This document shows, piece after piece, positions 25,269 to 36,963 of a DNA stretch of 64,000 nucleotides. The notes beneath the pieces are model-generated. The model worked only from the letters and a program-made list of their open reading frames with translations. It was not told the DNA's origin and made no database searches. The DNA is taken from assembly GCA_034638255.1 (NCBI GenBank), contig JAWPGT010000033.1:1-64000 (forward strand), read 5' to 3'. This stretch comes from Coprinus comatus (Eukaryota > Basidiomycota > Agaricomycetes > Agaricales > Agaricaceae). Each line of letters starts with the position of its first letter. The stretch's first letter is position 1. A program made the translations under genes and the position numbers.

Positions 25269-26238
25269 TATGAAGAGGGACTCGCGGACACGATAACCTA
25301 CTAACACTCTCCGGTTACTTATATCACTGTATGGGTGGTAAACTCCTCTATATATTCTACATGATACAATGCCATGAGAAACGGCAAAAATTCCACAATA
25401 AATTCCAGGTCAAAGTGCCACGAGTGGGCCCCTTTCAAGTTTTGACTAGTGCGAACTGCATGTCAAGGCGCCAATGATTAATGAGATGCGAGTTGGATTT
25501 TATTCTTACCTTGCATTACTGTGGGGTTGAGTTCGGCGTTGACTGAGAGTCGAGAGTATAATGAAAGTAGAAAATAAAAAAAGGAAGATAAATAATGGGA
25601 ACTTGCAACGAAGGTAGGGGAAAGTAACTTGTATTATCGAGTCAGTCCGAACACTAATATATGCGAGAACATGAGGCTATTAAGTAAAAGAAAGACCTGC
25701 ATACTAGATGGTGTTATATGTAAAGATAAACGAGCGCAAATGAAAAACGGAGTCGAAGTCGAAATACTACACTAAAAACACCCATTCGGGCAGGGCTGAG
25801 CCCCAGTCACTTACGTCAAGGGCCATATCTGTGTTGATATGTGGTCATATGTGTTGAAATCATGACATATGTCCATTTATGAGAACTGAAATGTCCGGAT
25901 TTTGTTCTGAGCTTAGATTTGCTCTCCTGTCGTCATCTGTAAGCACATATGAGTACATCGGGATGGTAACATAATAAATACACATATTTCTTTATTTTAT
26001 GCAGATCCCCTCAGATAAGAACAGATGTACAATGAATTTTAATGTATTATTTTCTGTACCTATCTGTACATAATACATATATGCAATCGGATCCTGTTTT
26101 TCGTTGGTAATCTGTGTTCGTTTGTGCTTATAAATTATCTACAAGTCCGGCCATTATTCCTCCACCTGTGCTCATCTGCGCTCATCTACAAGTCCCGTTC
26201 TGCCTCTATCTGTGCTCGCGGCTCGTCTGTGTCATGAT

Positions 26239-26393
26239 GTTATAGCCGAAATTGAGTCTATTGGAATTAATCATGTAACACCATTGATTATAGTTAAAAT
26301 ATACTCACAATATGTTATAGCCGAAATTGAGTTCTATTGGAATGATGTAAGTGGACAACACCATTGATTATAGTGAGAATATACCCACAATTA
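26239..26393. repeat. Imperfect tandem duplication, two units of 75 and about 80 bp
   Basis: Both units begin GTTATAGCCGAAATTGAGT and share CACCATTGATTATAGT and a following AATATAC-CACAA. Unit 1 is 26239-26313 and unit 2 is 26314-26393. Confidence 0.75.
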
Positions 26394-26692
26394 TGATTTG
26401 GAGCATGGGAGGGATCTGCTGCATCACATGTCTCACATGTATATTGGACTGGGTGACTATATGCATCTTTTGGGGAACCAACGAAGGAGAAGAATGATTA
26501 TATGCATCGGAACAGATTCATGGATGATGTTGATAATATTTCGGAAGAAAGGAAAAAAAATCTTCATGTTCGAAGTCGGAACTGCCAGAAGACGAACTTA
26601 ACATAATGTGGTGTGCACAAGTGTCAAGCACAGCTCAAAGGATGTGTAGAGGGACTTGGTGGGCAGAGTCAAGAATGTGGTGGGGCAAAGGG

Positions 26693-26722
26693 GAGAGAGA
26701 GAGAGAGAGAGAGATAGAGAGA
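26693..26722. repeat. (GA)n microsatellite
   Basis: An uninterrupted GAGAGA run followed by purine-rich sequence. A second AAAGA-rich tract lies at 26870-26920. Confidence 0.8.
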
Positions 26723-27190
26723 AGAAAGGGAAGTCAAGGTCACTGACTCACACCAACATTGTCGAGTCAAAGTTCATTAATAGAAAACTCAGACCACCAC
26801 AGACCACCGCATATATAGACCCCCCCGTAAGTCACTGGGGCTGAGCCCCTTTGAATAAGAGAACGGAAATTAAGAGAGAAAAGAAAGAAAGAAACGAAAA
26901 GAAAAGAAAAGAAAGGAAATATTACGATGAGTCATATTCTAAGCCATCAGTCACGTCCAGCCGTCACGTCCCCCCTACATTACTATCTCACTGTATTTTT
27001 TACCGTCGGGAGAAGCTTCAAACATAAAAATGTTTAATCATCTCAGTTCTTCATCAACTAGTGGAGACTTGGAGCGCTGGTGGTAAACCTGTGCGGAGGT
27101 GTTCGCTTCCCTTCTCTTCCACGGTGTGGGTGGTTCTTGTAAGACATGGGTTTTTTGTAGAATCCGCCAGGACTTCCACACAACCTTGAC

Positions 27191-28844
27191 ATGCCCACTA
27201 CTGTCACCGTCCCCGATAATATCGCTCTTCAGTAGGTCACTGACAAACGTCATGCCAAAGTTTAAAAGATTAACCATGAAATATTGATTTCGGCGCAGGA
27301 CCTCTTGTTCGTCCTGTCCTTTATCGTTTATGGAGTTCAGCTAATGAGTATGTTATCTGTTAGCTCATTAGCATTGTCCTCAATTGGTGGCTTTTTGGAA
27401 TCCTCTGTGTCCAATACTGTATGTTACAACCTTGAAGCCGTTGCACAAATAATGGACGACTGACTGCTTCTTTAGATCTTTATCTCTCGAAGACCAAGAA
27501 TGAGACGATCGCCATTAAGGCCGTTGGTAAGTTATGTATTAATATTGAACTACTTTATTCATGTTCATTACTCTCCATCTTTCGTAGTTCATATTGTGTT
27601 CATTTTGGATGCATTTCAGACATTTTTGATGATGAAGGATGCCTTCTATTGGTTTGTATACAACTACGGCAATTTCGACAAATTAAACGAATACCACTTC
27701 TCCTCGATTAATATGGTGCTGATGGATGCTATCATCGCGTTCATTGTTCAACTGTTTTACATCTGGAGAATTAATCGCTTGAGTGGATGGAAACTCTTTC
27801 CTGGTATATGCCTCTTGGTACGTTACAGATTTCCCTGAAAGTATTACCCTACTCTTTCTGATGTTGATATTAAAGGGCTCGCTGCTTGCGTGTGGTAGTG
27901 GGGTATTTATTGCCGCAGCTGTAGGTGTCATACAATGTCTTACGGGTGTACCGTGTTGTGTGCTGAACGTCATCCGACAGGACATAAAATTCACAACAGT
28001 AGCTGGGTACCTGCCACATTTTCGCGATGTTGTCATCGTAAGTATATTGCACTTATATTATCTAATTCATTCACTAATAAATATTGGAAGGTCTGGTTAT
28101 TATCGAGTGCTGTTACAGATGTCATGATCGCTCTATCCACTGGTTACCTGGTGGGCTTAAATTTCTTTTTTGCAAATTTTCAAAAAGATTGACTGACGAT
28201 GTCTTAGTTATTGAGGATGGCAAAGGAACGATCAAGCAAAGCTACTGGTAAAAGGATATTGCGCATTCTTACACTCACTGTCGAAACCAATGCTGTCACT
28301 GGTACGAAGTGTTCAACCTCGTTTGTGACTTTAGTACTGATAACATATTCTTGATATAGCTGCCGTTGCGATTGCCATTGTTGTTTACTTCACACAGTCA
28401 ATCGCAGTAAGCATACCTTCTAGTATCAAATCTCTTCATCATACTCATACAAATTTAAGCGCACAAAGATACATCTATCAGGGTAAGTCTCCTTTACTCA
28501 ACCTGAAACTCATTTACTTACCTGTTGCTACTATACAGCGGATAGGTGCTCGGAAAATTGTAAGTTACCTCTGTAACTGAAGATCATCTTCGTAATTGTT
28601 TTGTTTAATATTCAAAAACAGATATAGCAACTGTTTCATGATTCTACTTAACCAGCGACAGCACTATCACGATAGTAGCATCCAGGTCTACAACACGTCA
28701 GAGGGTTTTAGTACAGCACAGCTTGGGCAATCTCAAGACCAGAATGTCAGTGCTATTTCCTTTGCTCCAGTTGCTCGAGAGACATTGGTCGTGAAAAGTG
28801 AAGATCAGAGTACTAAGAGGAGTGATGATGGAGTATCAGTGTAG
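27191..28844 (+). CDS. Seven-TM fungal membrane protein, DUF6534-like
   Basis: Integral membrane protein of a family expanded in Agaricomycetes; function unknown. The likely start is MPTTVTVPDNIAL (exon 27191-27231). A small exon giving GPL lies in the region near 27303, but its junctions are unresolved. Then exons 27364-27418 (LNWWLFGILCVQY), 27476-27526 (LSKTKNETIAIKAV), 27588-27817, 27876-28037, 28091-28150, 28208-28301 and 28360-28406, two tiny exons near 28460-28560, and the last exon to 28844. Membrane spans include VLMDAIIAFIVQLFYIW, GSGVFIAAAVGVIQCL, VWLLSSAVTDVMIALSTGYL and AVAIAIVVYFTQSIA. The family hallmark KIYSNCFMILLNQR follows the last span, before a hydrophilic tail. Confidence 0.65.
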
Positions 28845-29988
28845 AACATTCCCACTCGTTTCGGTTGAGTCTTTCAGTTTAGTATATTGTGTTTTCGGTG
28901 GATGTGTAGAGTTTTGTAAGTTATGTTATCTTGTTCAAGTCACTCACGTATGGGTATAAACGTACACCACCAGAGATCGGTTATGTCAAACTCAGTCTAC
29001 TACTAATGGATAGGTTGAAAGGTTGACCAAGTATTAACCTACGAAACCAAAACAGTCAACCTATAATTTAAGTCAAGCTCAAACTCATTACCGCCTATCT
29101 AAGACGTTTGTATATCAAAGCCGTTGTTCGGGGTGAGAAAGTTATTTCTTCTGCAGAATACAGACTGGGGGGATTTTTTTCCTTAACCTCTTTCTGCTGC
29201 GGGATTCTCATTCTCAAATCAAGATGACATCAATATCATGAAGTGTAAGACTCAGCTGAACGTTCTCTTAGAAATCTTGGATTGAAACGTACGGGTGATA
29301 CAAGATCTATTTCTCCTTGGAAGAACCGTTAGAGAATCAAAAGAAACTCCTTCATGGCATCCGCATCATGATATAGGTGGCAGTATCACACGTTAATTGC
29401 TCATGAGTATGCTTCTTGTACTAGAGAAAAGATTCTTGATGGATGTTTCATTCTGCTGTGTAGGGACTACGCTAGAACCCATACCGTTAGTATTGATATG
29501 GAGGATTGGTATCATGGCAATAGCAAGTTCAATCACTAACAGTACGGACTTGTTTGCCAATGCTTCAGTTCGACGTATAGTATCAGATTTATATCTCTCT
29601 GACCATCCGTCCAAATAATAATGCATATTGGCTGCTGAAAGGTTGACAAGAAGGTGATGATCACCAAATAGTCACTGCGCTTTAATCCTGGAAGGAAGTG
29701 ACCTTTTGCGTGTGACGAGTCTATCAAATCCAAAAATTGACCAACGGTTGTTGATTAAGAGAAGTTAATAGAAGTCACAAAATTGAAACCGAACCTGACC
29801 AGATAAGAGGGAATGGTGCTCTAAAAAAATCAACGAGTGTGTGGAGGCGGTCCACAAGGGCTAGTCTACACACAGTGTTACTTTTATCACATAGGTATAT
29901 ATTCCACGAGAAAAAAATTAACATAACCGACATAGAAATAGAATAGATATAAATAGTACATAAACCCACTATACTAAAGTGTAGTATA
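28845..29988. other. Intergenic stretch, one weak ORF
   Basis: A minus-strand frame at 29393-29626 (77 codons, with a hydrophobic LANKSVLLVIELAIAMIPIL segment) has no recognisable domain and no neighbours to splice to. I do not call it a gene. Confidence 0.4.
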
Positions 29989-32077
29989 TTAAACTGCAAA
30001 AGTAGACTTTTCTTTTATACTACTTGAAGAAGTAGAAATCTGATCTGAACCTACTTTCTCAGGCTCCGTCGTTTTCGATTTTTCCAAACCAACATTTTTC
30101 AATGAGAACCAAGCTGGAGGAAGTGATAAAATCCAGAACACAAGATTAATAATAACAGTGTAAAATGGACTGAATCGTCTGTTTTCGACAGCGAGAGGAG
30201 GGGAAATTCAATCAGATTTGCCCCTTGGAAGGAAGTAACTAGAAATGACTTACGAAGAGTTGATACCAAACGCGGCACATTGCCCCCATGATTCAATTCC
30301 TCTTAGTAAACCAGCATGACGAGTCAATTCTTGAGTTCCATCACCCAAAGTACCAACAATCCAGTACTGAAAAAAAAAAAAAGGAAATGTTATTTTCATT
30401 GTGACGCTAGGATTATAAAAAATTGTTGACGCACAAGATAATTTTGCACCAAGTTTCCAGCTGTTCCAAGCATGACATACATTCCAAAGGCTCTTCCGAA
30501 ACCATGACTAGTCCAATCCAATTTACCAGGGTTTACATCAGAAAAACCGTGTTGAACAATCATAGCCCAGACGAGCATTCCGGTGAAAACAGTGATTGAA
30601 AATGTCCCAGCTATTTGAGAACGACGCTATATCATATGAAACTTCCCATTAGTTTCACATTATCGTTGTGTCCAGTGGATAAAACTTACGCGAATTGAAA
30701 ATCGAGGAGAGTCCAAGAAAAAGCCCAGAAGTGTTGTGGCAACAACACCAGTGATAGCGGTTATAAAAGATCCCAATGCTCTTGCTCGAACCTATTGCAA
30801 AACCAACGTCAGAAAATACAAACGACGAGTAAGAACCAACATACACTAAAATAGAGTGTAAGGTAGGTGGAAGAGTAACCCCAGTAAAACCAACTACCTA
30901 TGGGGATGGTGAGAAATCTTGCTTTGAATCATTGCGATAGAACTTACTAAAAAACACTGGTAGAAGCAATCCAATTTTGGGAGTTGAAACCGCCTTCCAA
31001 AGCAGGCGGAACTGCTCAGCTGTAGTTGTCTTTTTTTCGACCCGCACCTTGGAACCATCTTCTCGCTGGACATCTTCAGGATTTGAGATGAGGTATGACA
31101 CTGGTAATGTGACAACTTGAAGAATGACAAAAGTCAAAAGGGTTGCATATGAAACCTTTCCTCCAGTTGAGCGGTGAATGTTTAACCCAAGATTGATAGC
31201 TCTATGCAGAAAGTTATAAAAGGTTCGTCGTCGGATAGACACGACTGAACTTACCCGCCGACAATCTGGCCACTGTTCTTGAAAGCAAGCCAGATAGCTA
31301 GGTATCTTCCTCGTTTTTCATGTTCCGGGTAAGCGAGGACAATGGCACCTTCAGCTGCCCAGTACAACCCCGCAGAAATCCCACAGAGAACTGCTGCAAA
31401 GATAACGAACCATTCCTAAATTGCTTGGTGAATAAAGTATACTTAAATTGATGTTAGATACATACTGTTCCATAGCGGTTATTTTGATCTAAAACGCACA
31501 AGTCAGTAAGAAGATTGGTATAGTAATGTATGACAACATACAAAGCGATGCCGAGTATATTGACCATCCAAGGGTTCCAAGAATCAGGGTATACTTGACA
31601 CCAATCGAATTTGCCAGGATTGAACTTGAAATGCACATCAGCCCCATAAGAGCAAAAACAATCCTACAGATATATCAGTTGGCAACCTGTCTTTTGCACT
31701 AGCACATTAATTTCTTACGAGTTGGCCGAACTAATAAAGTCGTCAGAATGAAAAAGGTACCAAGGTAATCAAAAAAAACTTACTTGACAAGGTAGGGCTC
31801 AAGAGCACCTCCGGCACCCAAACTGTTGTTCGCATTCCTGAGGAGCAGATATTAACTGAAGGTCTGTAGGTAGGAGTCTTATCTTCAGAAGCATACCATA
31901 AACCAGGTCCCAGGAAGCTGATTCTATATTTGGATTGTTTTGAGTAAAGCTACGAAAAAAGAAGGGAATGAAAACTTACATTCCAATGACAAGTACTTGG
32001 AACAGAGTACCACGGAGGAACGATTTTCGTCTCACCGCTGCATGGGATGCTTCTGTGGGCAGGGATGTGTTCGACAT
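29989..32077 (-). CDS. UNC-93-like major facilitator membrane protein
   Basis: Polytopic membrane protein of the UNC93/DUF895-type MFS group; the transported substrate in fungi is unknown. Starts MSNTSLPTEASHAAVRRKSF (ATG complement 32075-32077) and continues LRGTLFQVLVIGM into the first span. Characteristic pieces: NANNSLGAGGALEPYLV, LCGISAGLYWAAEGAIVLAY followed by PEHEKRGRYLA, and the span TLLTFVILQVVTLPVSYLIS with a hydrophilic central loop (VQREDGSKVRVEKKTT). The C-terminal tail is Ser/Lys-rich and ends KEKSTFAV before TAA (29989-29991). It has at least eight short introns. Confidence 0.75.
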
Positions 32078-32349
32078 TGCGGTAAGGAACAAGAAGCAAT
32101 GGAGCGAAGCAGGACAGTTTGATGAGAGGCATTGGAAAGCGAGAGTTTTGTATGGTCTGGGAAGCTGCTATGAGTAACAATGTGAAAATATGGCGACATT
32201 TCTTGGACTGCCGATTATTTGGGGATAAATATTGTATGCATACTTAGGCGGGTGAGAGTGAGGCCTATTATGATCAGGTGTCAATGCCAAACAATGCGGT
32301 CATGCATGCTTAAGATACTCTGCTATGCATCAGAGCCTCAGCCTCTGAC

Positions 32350-34413
32350 ATGAGTGGCTATCATATCGTAATAACCACAACACCTACGCAACCAGAGACA
32401 ACAGTCGAAACCAAGACCTTCACTCCCCAGGATATCTTCCAAAGACTTCCTTCCCACAAACCAGACTACCACCGTAAAAACCCAATTAGTCAAACAAACG
32501 ACGGGAAAGACCATAGAATAAACACTTTACAAGTCGACTGGATGGATTTCGAGACTACCGGCAGAAGACCGTCCGTCTCAATAGGAAAAGAAAAGGAAAA
32601 GGAACGCGGAAAAGGTATTGACGCCCCCACACATACTCCACATTACCTGTCAGCCATGTTAACCAGTTTTTAAGGTCCCGCAGAGGCCACATTTGTTCCC
32701 AGTTCCCGCAGCAAATCAGGTAGTACTAATTTACCTGAAGGCATCGTTCATATCTTTCGGAACACCGCCAACCGGCCGACTCCAGAAGATTTAGCGGCAA
32801 AGCAGTTGGAGAATCTTAAGTTTGACGAGGGCGTGGATGGAGTAACTCTTGCAGTCCTTGCTGTACCATCATGGATGACGCCATCCGATTTTCTCACTTT
32901 TATTGAGCCCACAGTGGAAAGCATCGTTCACCTTCGAATTATACGGTTTGTGTTACATCACCCCGACCAAGCCTCTTAATTCATTGCTGTATTTCAGTGA
33001 CTTTGCCCCCAATAGGTCAATAGCTTTGATCAAATTTGCAACTCCAAACGATGCCTCTGACTTCACAGAGGTGTACAATGGGAAATCATTCAACTCATTA
33101 GAGGTAAGGGAATCGTGTCGCTTACCTGTAGCTTCCTCTTGCTGATCATAGCAGCCTGAAATATGTCATGTCGTTCGTATTCTATCAATTCAAATTGAAC
33201 CTGATGACGCCCTATCTCAAGCCATATCTCGAATATCTAGTACTTACGGACCTGCTCAAGAACTTCCTACTTGTCCAGTATGTCTTGAAAGAATGGATTC
33301 GGCGGTGACAGGTCTCATCACTGTTCCTTGTTCACATACCTTCCATTGCATGTGCCTCCGCAAATGGGGTGATAGTCGGTACGTCATCACAGTTCTTTAA
33401 CCGATGGTTATGAAGTGCTTGGTTTTTTGACAAGTTGTTACAGTTGCCCTGTTTGTCGTTATACCCAAAATATTTTAACCTCTCATCCTACCTCGGCAAT
33501 GGATCGTTCAGTTCGCCCAACTCCTTTTGCATCACCTACTCCAAACTCTTTTTGTTCGGAATGTGCATCTACGACAAATTTGTGGATATGTTTAATCTGT
33601 GGCAACATCGGATGTGGAAGATATGGGCGTGCCCATGCACAAGCGCATTATCAAACAACCACTCATTTATATGCACTTGAGCTTGAAACTCAAAGAGTTT
33701 GGGATTATGCTGGAGATGGTTATGTTCACCGTTTAATTCAGAATAAAGCCGATGGGAAGTTGGTTGAATTGCCAAGTGCAGCTTCATCAATGGGTGCAAC
33801 ACCTAGGGAAGGAGGACTGGGACCAAGTCAAGCTGATGCATTGAGTGCAGAGAAGATTGAAGCTATTGGAATTGAGTATTCGTATTTGCTTACATCGCAA
33901 CTGGACTCACAAAGGGCATATTATGAAGAAAAGACTGAAGAACTTGGGGTGCAGATAATTGAATTAAGAGGTATCATGGAGAAAATGTCACATGAACGAG
34001 AGGTCGAACGGAATCTGGAGAAAACAGAAGAGAAGCGTAGGAATGAAGAATATGAACAGAAGTTGGTTGAAACTGAGAAGCAGAGGGTTAGAGCCGAGCA
34101 ACGAGCAGATCGTATGACTGACCTTGCGAAGAGACTAGATAAAGATTTGAGGGAAGAGAGGGCGATTAGTGCTGGTCTAATGAAGAATATGAAGGCGATT
34201 CAGGGCCGAGTCGATTCAGCGGAGAAAGGGAGAGACGAGTGTTTGGATAAGATTAATGAGCTGCAAGATCAGGTTCGAGATTTGATGTTTTTTCTCGATG
34301 CGAAGACGAAGATTGAACAAGGAAATGGTGTGGAAGCAGAAGCTGCAGGAGGTACTGTTGAGTTACCTCCGCCAACGGATACTAGGAACAGAAGAATGAG
34401 AAGGGGCCAATGA
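32350..34413 (+). CDS. ETP1: BRAP2/Etp1-like protein: RING plus UBP zinc finger plus coiled coil
   Basis: Cytosolic ubiquitin-ligase-type protein (human BRAP; yeast Etp1, ethanol tolerance). Exons: 32350-32614, 32675-32945, 32998-33103, 33152-33378, 33444-34413. Domains in order: a BRAP2 RRM-like domain ([35 protein letters not shown]); RING with CPVCLERM...[10 protein letters not shown]...CPVC; UBP-type zinc finger [17 protein letters not shown], then [18 protein letters not shown]; and a long Glu/Lys/Arg coiled coil from about 33940 to 34300. The domain order is exactly that of the family. Confidence 0.9.
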
Positions 34414-34480
34414 GTATATTGACGCTGGGCGTTCATATTTAATCTTATGTCAGTTTTCTCTATTTTCGTTTCACATAAGG

Positions 34481-34972
34481 TAGCGGATATCCCGCGCTTT
34501 GCACGGGCATACAGACATTTATATAGAGTGATTATAACATGACAGTGAATATTAAGCTTGGCTAGCATGTACCTAGTAACATATTGCTACAGCACGGGGG
34601 CAATACTTTTTGCTTTATCCAATCCCAACGCAATCGATGCGGCGCAGTGGCTTATCTGGTTAGCCTACTAGCTACTACACGATACAGAGATATTATATGT
34701 CGACTCTCGAGTCACCTAGACTTCTGACCGGCAAGTTTCATGGACATGAGAACAGCGTCAGTCAACATTCTCTATCACACCCATGACACATCTAACCGCG
34801 TGATTGGCCAACAACAACCACGAAGTCCAGCCCAAAGACCAGACAGGCAGCCAACTTTGTAACTGTACCTATCAAATATGATTATTTTTTTGCACTCTCG
34901 ATATTCACTGTCATGTTATAATCACTTTATATAAATGTCTGTATGCTCGTGCGAAGCGCGGGATATCCGTTA
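34481..34972. mobile_element. MITE with 72 bp terminal inverted repeats (TA-flanked)
   Basis: 34481-34552 and 34901-34972 are inverted copies differing at only a handful of positions. Both begin TA(G/A)CGGATATCCCGCGCTT and include CATACAGACATTTATATA and GATTATAACATGACAGTGAA. The terminal TA suggests a Tc1/mariner-like TA target. The interior (349 bp) has no frame but contains TGGCTTATCTGG, resembling a Pol III A box. The left end lies only 68 bp after the ETP1-like stop, so it probably contributes to that gene's 3' end. Confidence 0.8.
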
Positions 34973-35089
34973 GTTCAAACAAAAAAGACATGATACACGT
35001 TGATGTGACTACACTCCAAGTCTCCAACAACAACTCCACCAAAACATACACATACCTTCATATGGTCTCCTCTGAATGTTCCAGGTTCT

Positions 35090-35749
35090 TTACCGTTTCC
35101 GCTGGTTTGAGTGACCCCTCTCTACTGTTGATTTACGATCACGAATGGCGCCTGATTTCTCCACCAGCCGAACAGGAGGAGGATAAGTCACTTCCGAGTC
35201 AGCCAACGCGGCTGAAAACGACTGAAACGAAGCTTTAGGGTCATTGAGAGATGGTGAGGTCACTATTGATCTTGAAATTCCTTTCCCTGACTCGAGACCG
35301 AAGTTCACCTGAGTTAAACCAGGACCCTCCAACCGCCCAAAATTCAATAACTGAGAAGAAACATCATCTTTTGCATAAATCGATGACGTCTTTCCCGGAT
35401 GGGGCTTACCAGAAAGATCAGGAGACCAAATAACACCTTCTCTTGAAGCAAACATGAGCTCGGGTTGGACATGATGGTGATTGTTGGTCCCTTCATGAAT
35501 AATTGAAGTCGGGTATTGAGAATGTGACGTCATGCCTTCTTCAAATCCGTTCCCTGTCCACTCCTCCCAGTCTGATGCCAAGGGCCAAAATGCTCGACTA
35601 AGTCGGGAGTTCTTGCTGCTCTTCGATGATGATGCAACTTCAACTTCCTGGATGATATTGTCGGATGGTGACAGTGGAAGTGGTGATGGTTTTTTTGAAT
35701 CTTTAGGATTTTGTTCCGTAGCTGGATTCAGGTAGGACATATTTCCCAA
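35090..35749 (-). CDS. Hypothetical protein, no recognised domain
   Basis: A 219-codon frame, Ser/Pro/Asn-rich, beginning MGNMSYLNPATEQNPKDSKK. The frame is open for a further 24 codons upstream (reading LSNLTDHPLPDNVLL) to a stop near 35815, so another exon may precede it. There is no signal peptide, membrane span or known motif. It lies between the MITE and the P4-ATPase remnant. The length makes chance openness unlikely but not impossible. Confidence 0.35.
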   Translation of the reverse strand: MGNMSYLNPATEQNPKDSKKPSPLPLSPSDNIIQEVEVASSSKSSKNSRLSRAFWPLASDWEEWTGNGFEEGMTSHSQYPTSIIHEGTNNHHHVQPELMFASREGVIWSPDLSGKPHPGKTSSIYAKDDVSSQLLNFGRLEGPGLTQVNFGLESGKGISRSIVTSPSLNDPKASFQSFSAALADSEVTYPPPVRLVEKSGAIRDRKSTVERGHSNQRKR

Positions 35750-36149
35750 AGGTAACAGTACGTTATCAGGGAGTGGATGGTCTGTTAGGTTGCTGAGAAT
35801 GGTAACGGGTTCTTAGCCCAGAGGAAGGATTAAAAGGAGAAGGTGTTTGTATTCTGGGGGGTAACCAGATTAAGCTGGTTTTCTAGATACTACAAGGTTT
35901 GTTTATATACTAGTAGCAGACGTCTTAGAGGAGTCATAATAAAATAACCATCTACTCAGCCTGACTAGGTAGTTTAGTAAGGAATGACAAGTAATGACAA
36001 GGAAACTGATAAGAAAGACTAGGAGGAGTCAATGCAGTTATTAATTAATTAGGATGGGCTATTATATAGTCAATAGCTATGGTTATTAAACCAGAGTCAA
36101 TAACCGTTAACTGCCGTGTGAGTGTGTGAATGTGGCTCTTTGTTTAGGG

Positions 36150-36486
36150 ATATTGCTAGATTAAACCGCAACTTGATTCGAGACTCTTGAATTTGGTAGA
36201 CATACCCATAGAATTTGTATTGACATATCCACCACCAGCGAGAACACGGACATGCGAGTAATTGACCCTCTAATCTAATTGGTGTCGTTTTACATCTTCA
36301 TAAGCATCCTTGAGAGCGGTGATAGCGAGTACGATTAGGAATGGGAAAGTGATGAATCCAGGGGATATGATAGAGAACTTGTTGAAGAACTAGAGAATGG
36401 CAATTGAGAGGAAGAAGCTAGAGGCTATTAGTATGTGTGTGGGTGGTTCGAGAGGTCAAGCTCACACGTTCGGTATACGCCTAAAC
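36150..36486 (-). pseudogene. P4-type ATPase (flippase) fragment, downstream half, interrupted by copia element
   Basis: Minus-strand translation reads FRRIPN, FFLSIAIL, FFNKFSIISPGFITFPFLIV, LAITALKDAYEDVKRHQ, RVNYSHVRVLAGGGYVN: the first membrane hairpin and the following cytosolic segment of fungal P4 phospholipid flippases. In-frame TAG codons interrupt it at 36390-36392 (where the family has Gln) and at 36270-36272. The rest of the about 1300-residue protein, including the phosphorylation motif, is absent. The retrotransposon was inserted just upstream, at 36487. The matching upstream piece lies at 41909-42000. Confidence 0.65.
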
Positions 36487-36488
36487 TC

Positions 36489-36723
36489 TGAGAACGCTAT
36501 AGTCGTATACTCCTAGCTCAGTCCCAGATGTGATGGTAGGAACTTGTTATATTATCGTACCTATAGTCGTATACTCCTAGCTACGATAATATATTAATAT
36601 GGATGTTCTATACTATGTGTATTGTGTACATACCTCAGTCCCAGATGTGATGGTAGGAACTGAGGATGTAAATATATGCGTCGTTGGTTTATAACTTCGT
36701 TGTCACGTGTTGCCCTTCCTACA
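36489..36723 (-). repeat. 3' LTR of copia element (lower-coordinate copy)
   Basis: 235 bp, TG...CA. It differs from the other LTR at two positions only. It contains two direct copies of CTCAGTCCCAGATGTGATGG and of ATAGTCGTATACTCCTAGCT, and a 12 bp inverted repeat (TATATTATCGTA / TACGATAATATA). The flank contains TAAAC at 36482-36486, matching TAAAC at 41909-41913 beyond the other LTR (target duplication, offset by 2 bp here). Confidence 0.9.
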
Positions 36724-36963
36724 CTCCTCCTCAACTCTGCCATCGAATGTTTAAATCAACAAATTAAAAAGGTTTAATGTGAAAATGAAGGTAGGTTGAT
36801 GGATTGGGGATTGTACTCTATAATCTCACAGAAAAAGAAAATAAGAAATATTGGAAAGAAGACCGAACCTGTTTCCCTCATCTATTCCATCATTTCATCG
36901 TCACCCATTTCTTCGGCTGAGTACTCCTCCTTATCCTCGACATCTCTCCTCCTCTTTTACGGT

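Larger units (their letters stand above)
25793..26848. mobile_element. Candidate inverted-repeat element, about 1.05 kb
   Basis: GGGCTGAGCCCCAGTCACTTACG-type termini (23 bp, 2 mismatches) face each other at 25793-25815 and 26826-26848. Inside there is no coding frame, only AT-rich sequence, a tandem duplication (26239-26393) and a GA microsatellite. The termini contain a GGGGCTNAGCCCC near-palindrome, so chance pairing cannot be excluded. Confidence 0.4.

Noticed and set aside
29393..29626. 77-codon minus ORF with a hydrophobic stretch
   Set aside because: No domain, splice partner or start context. Too weak to call.
34636..34720. Possible tRNA gene inside the MITE
   Set aside because: A-box and B-box-like strings are present, but no cloverleaf pairing could be drawn. 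Treated only as a possible relic.
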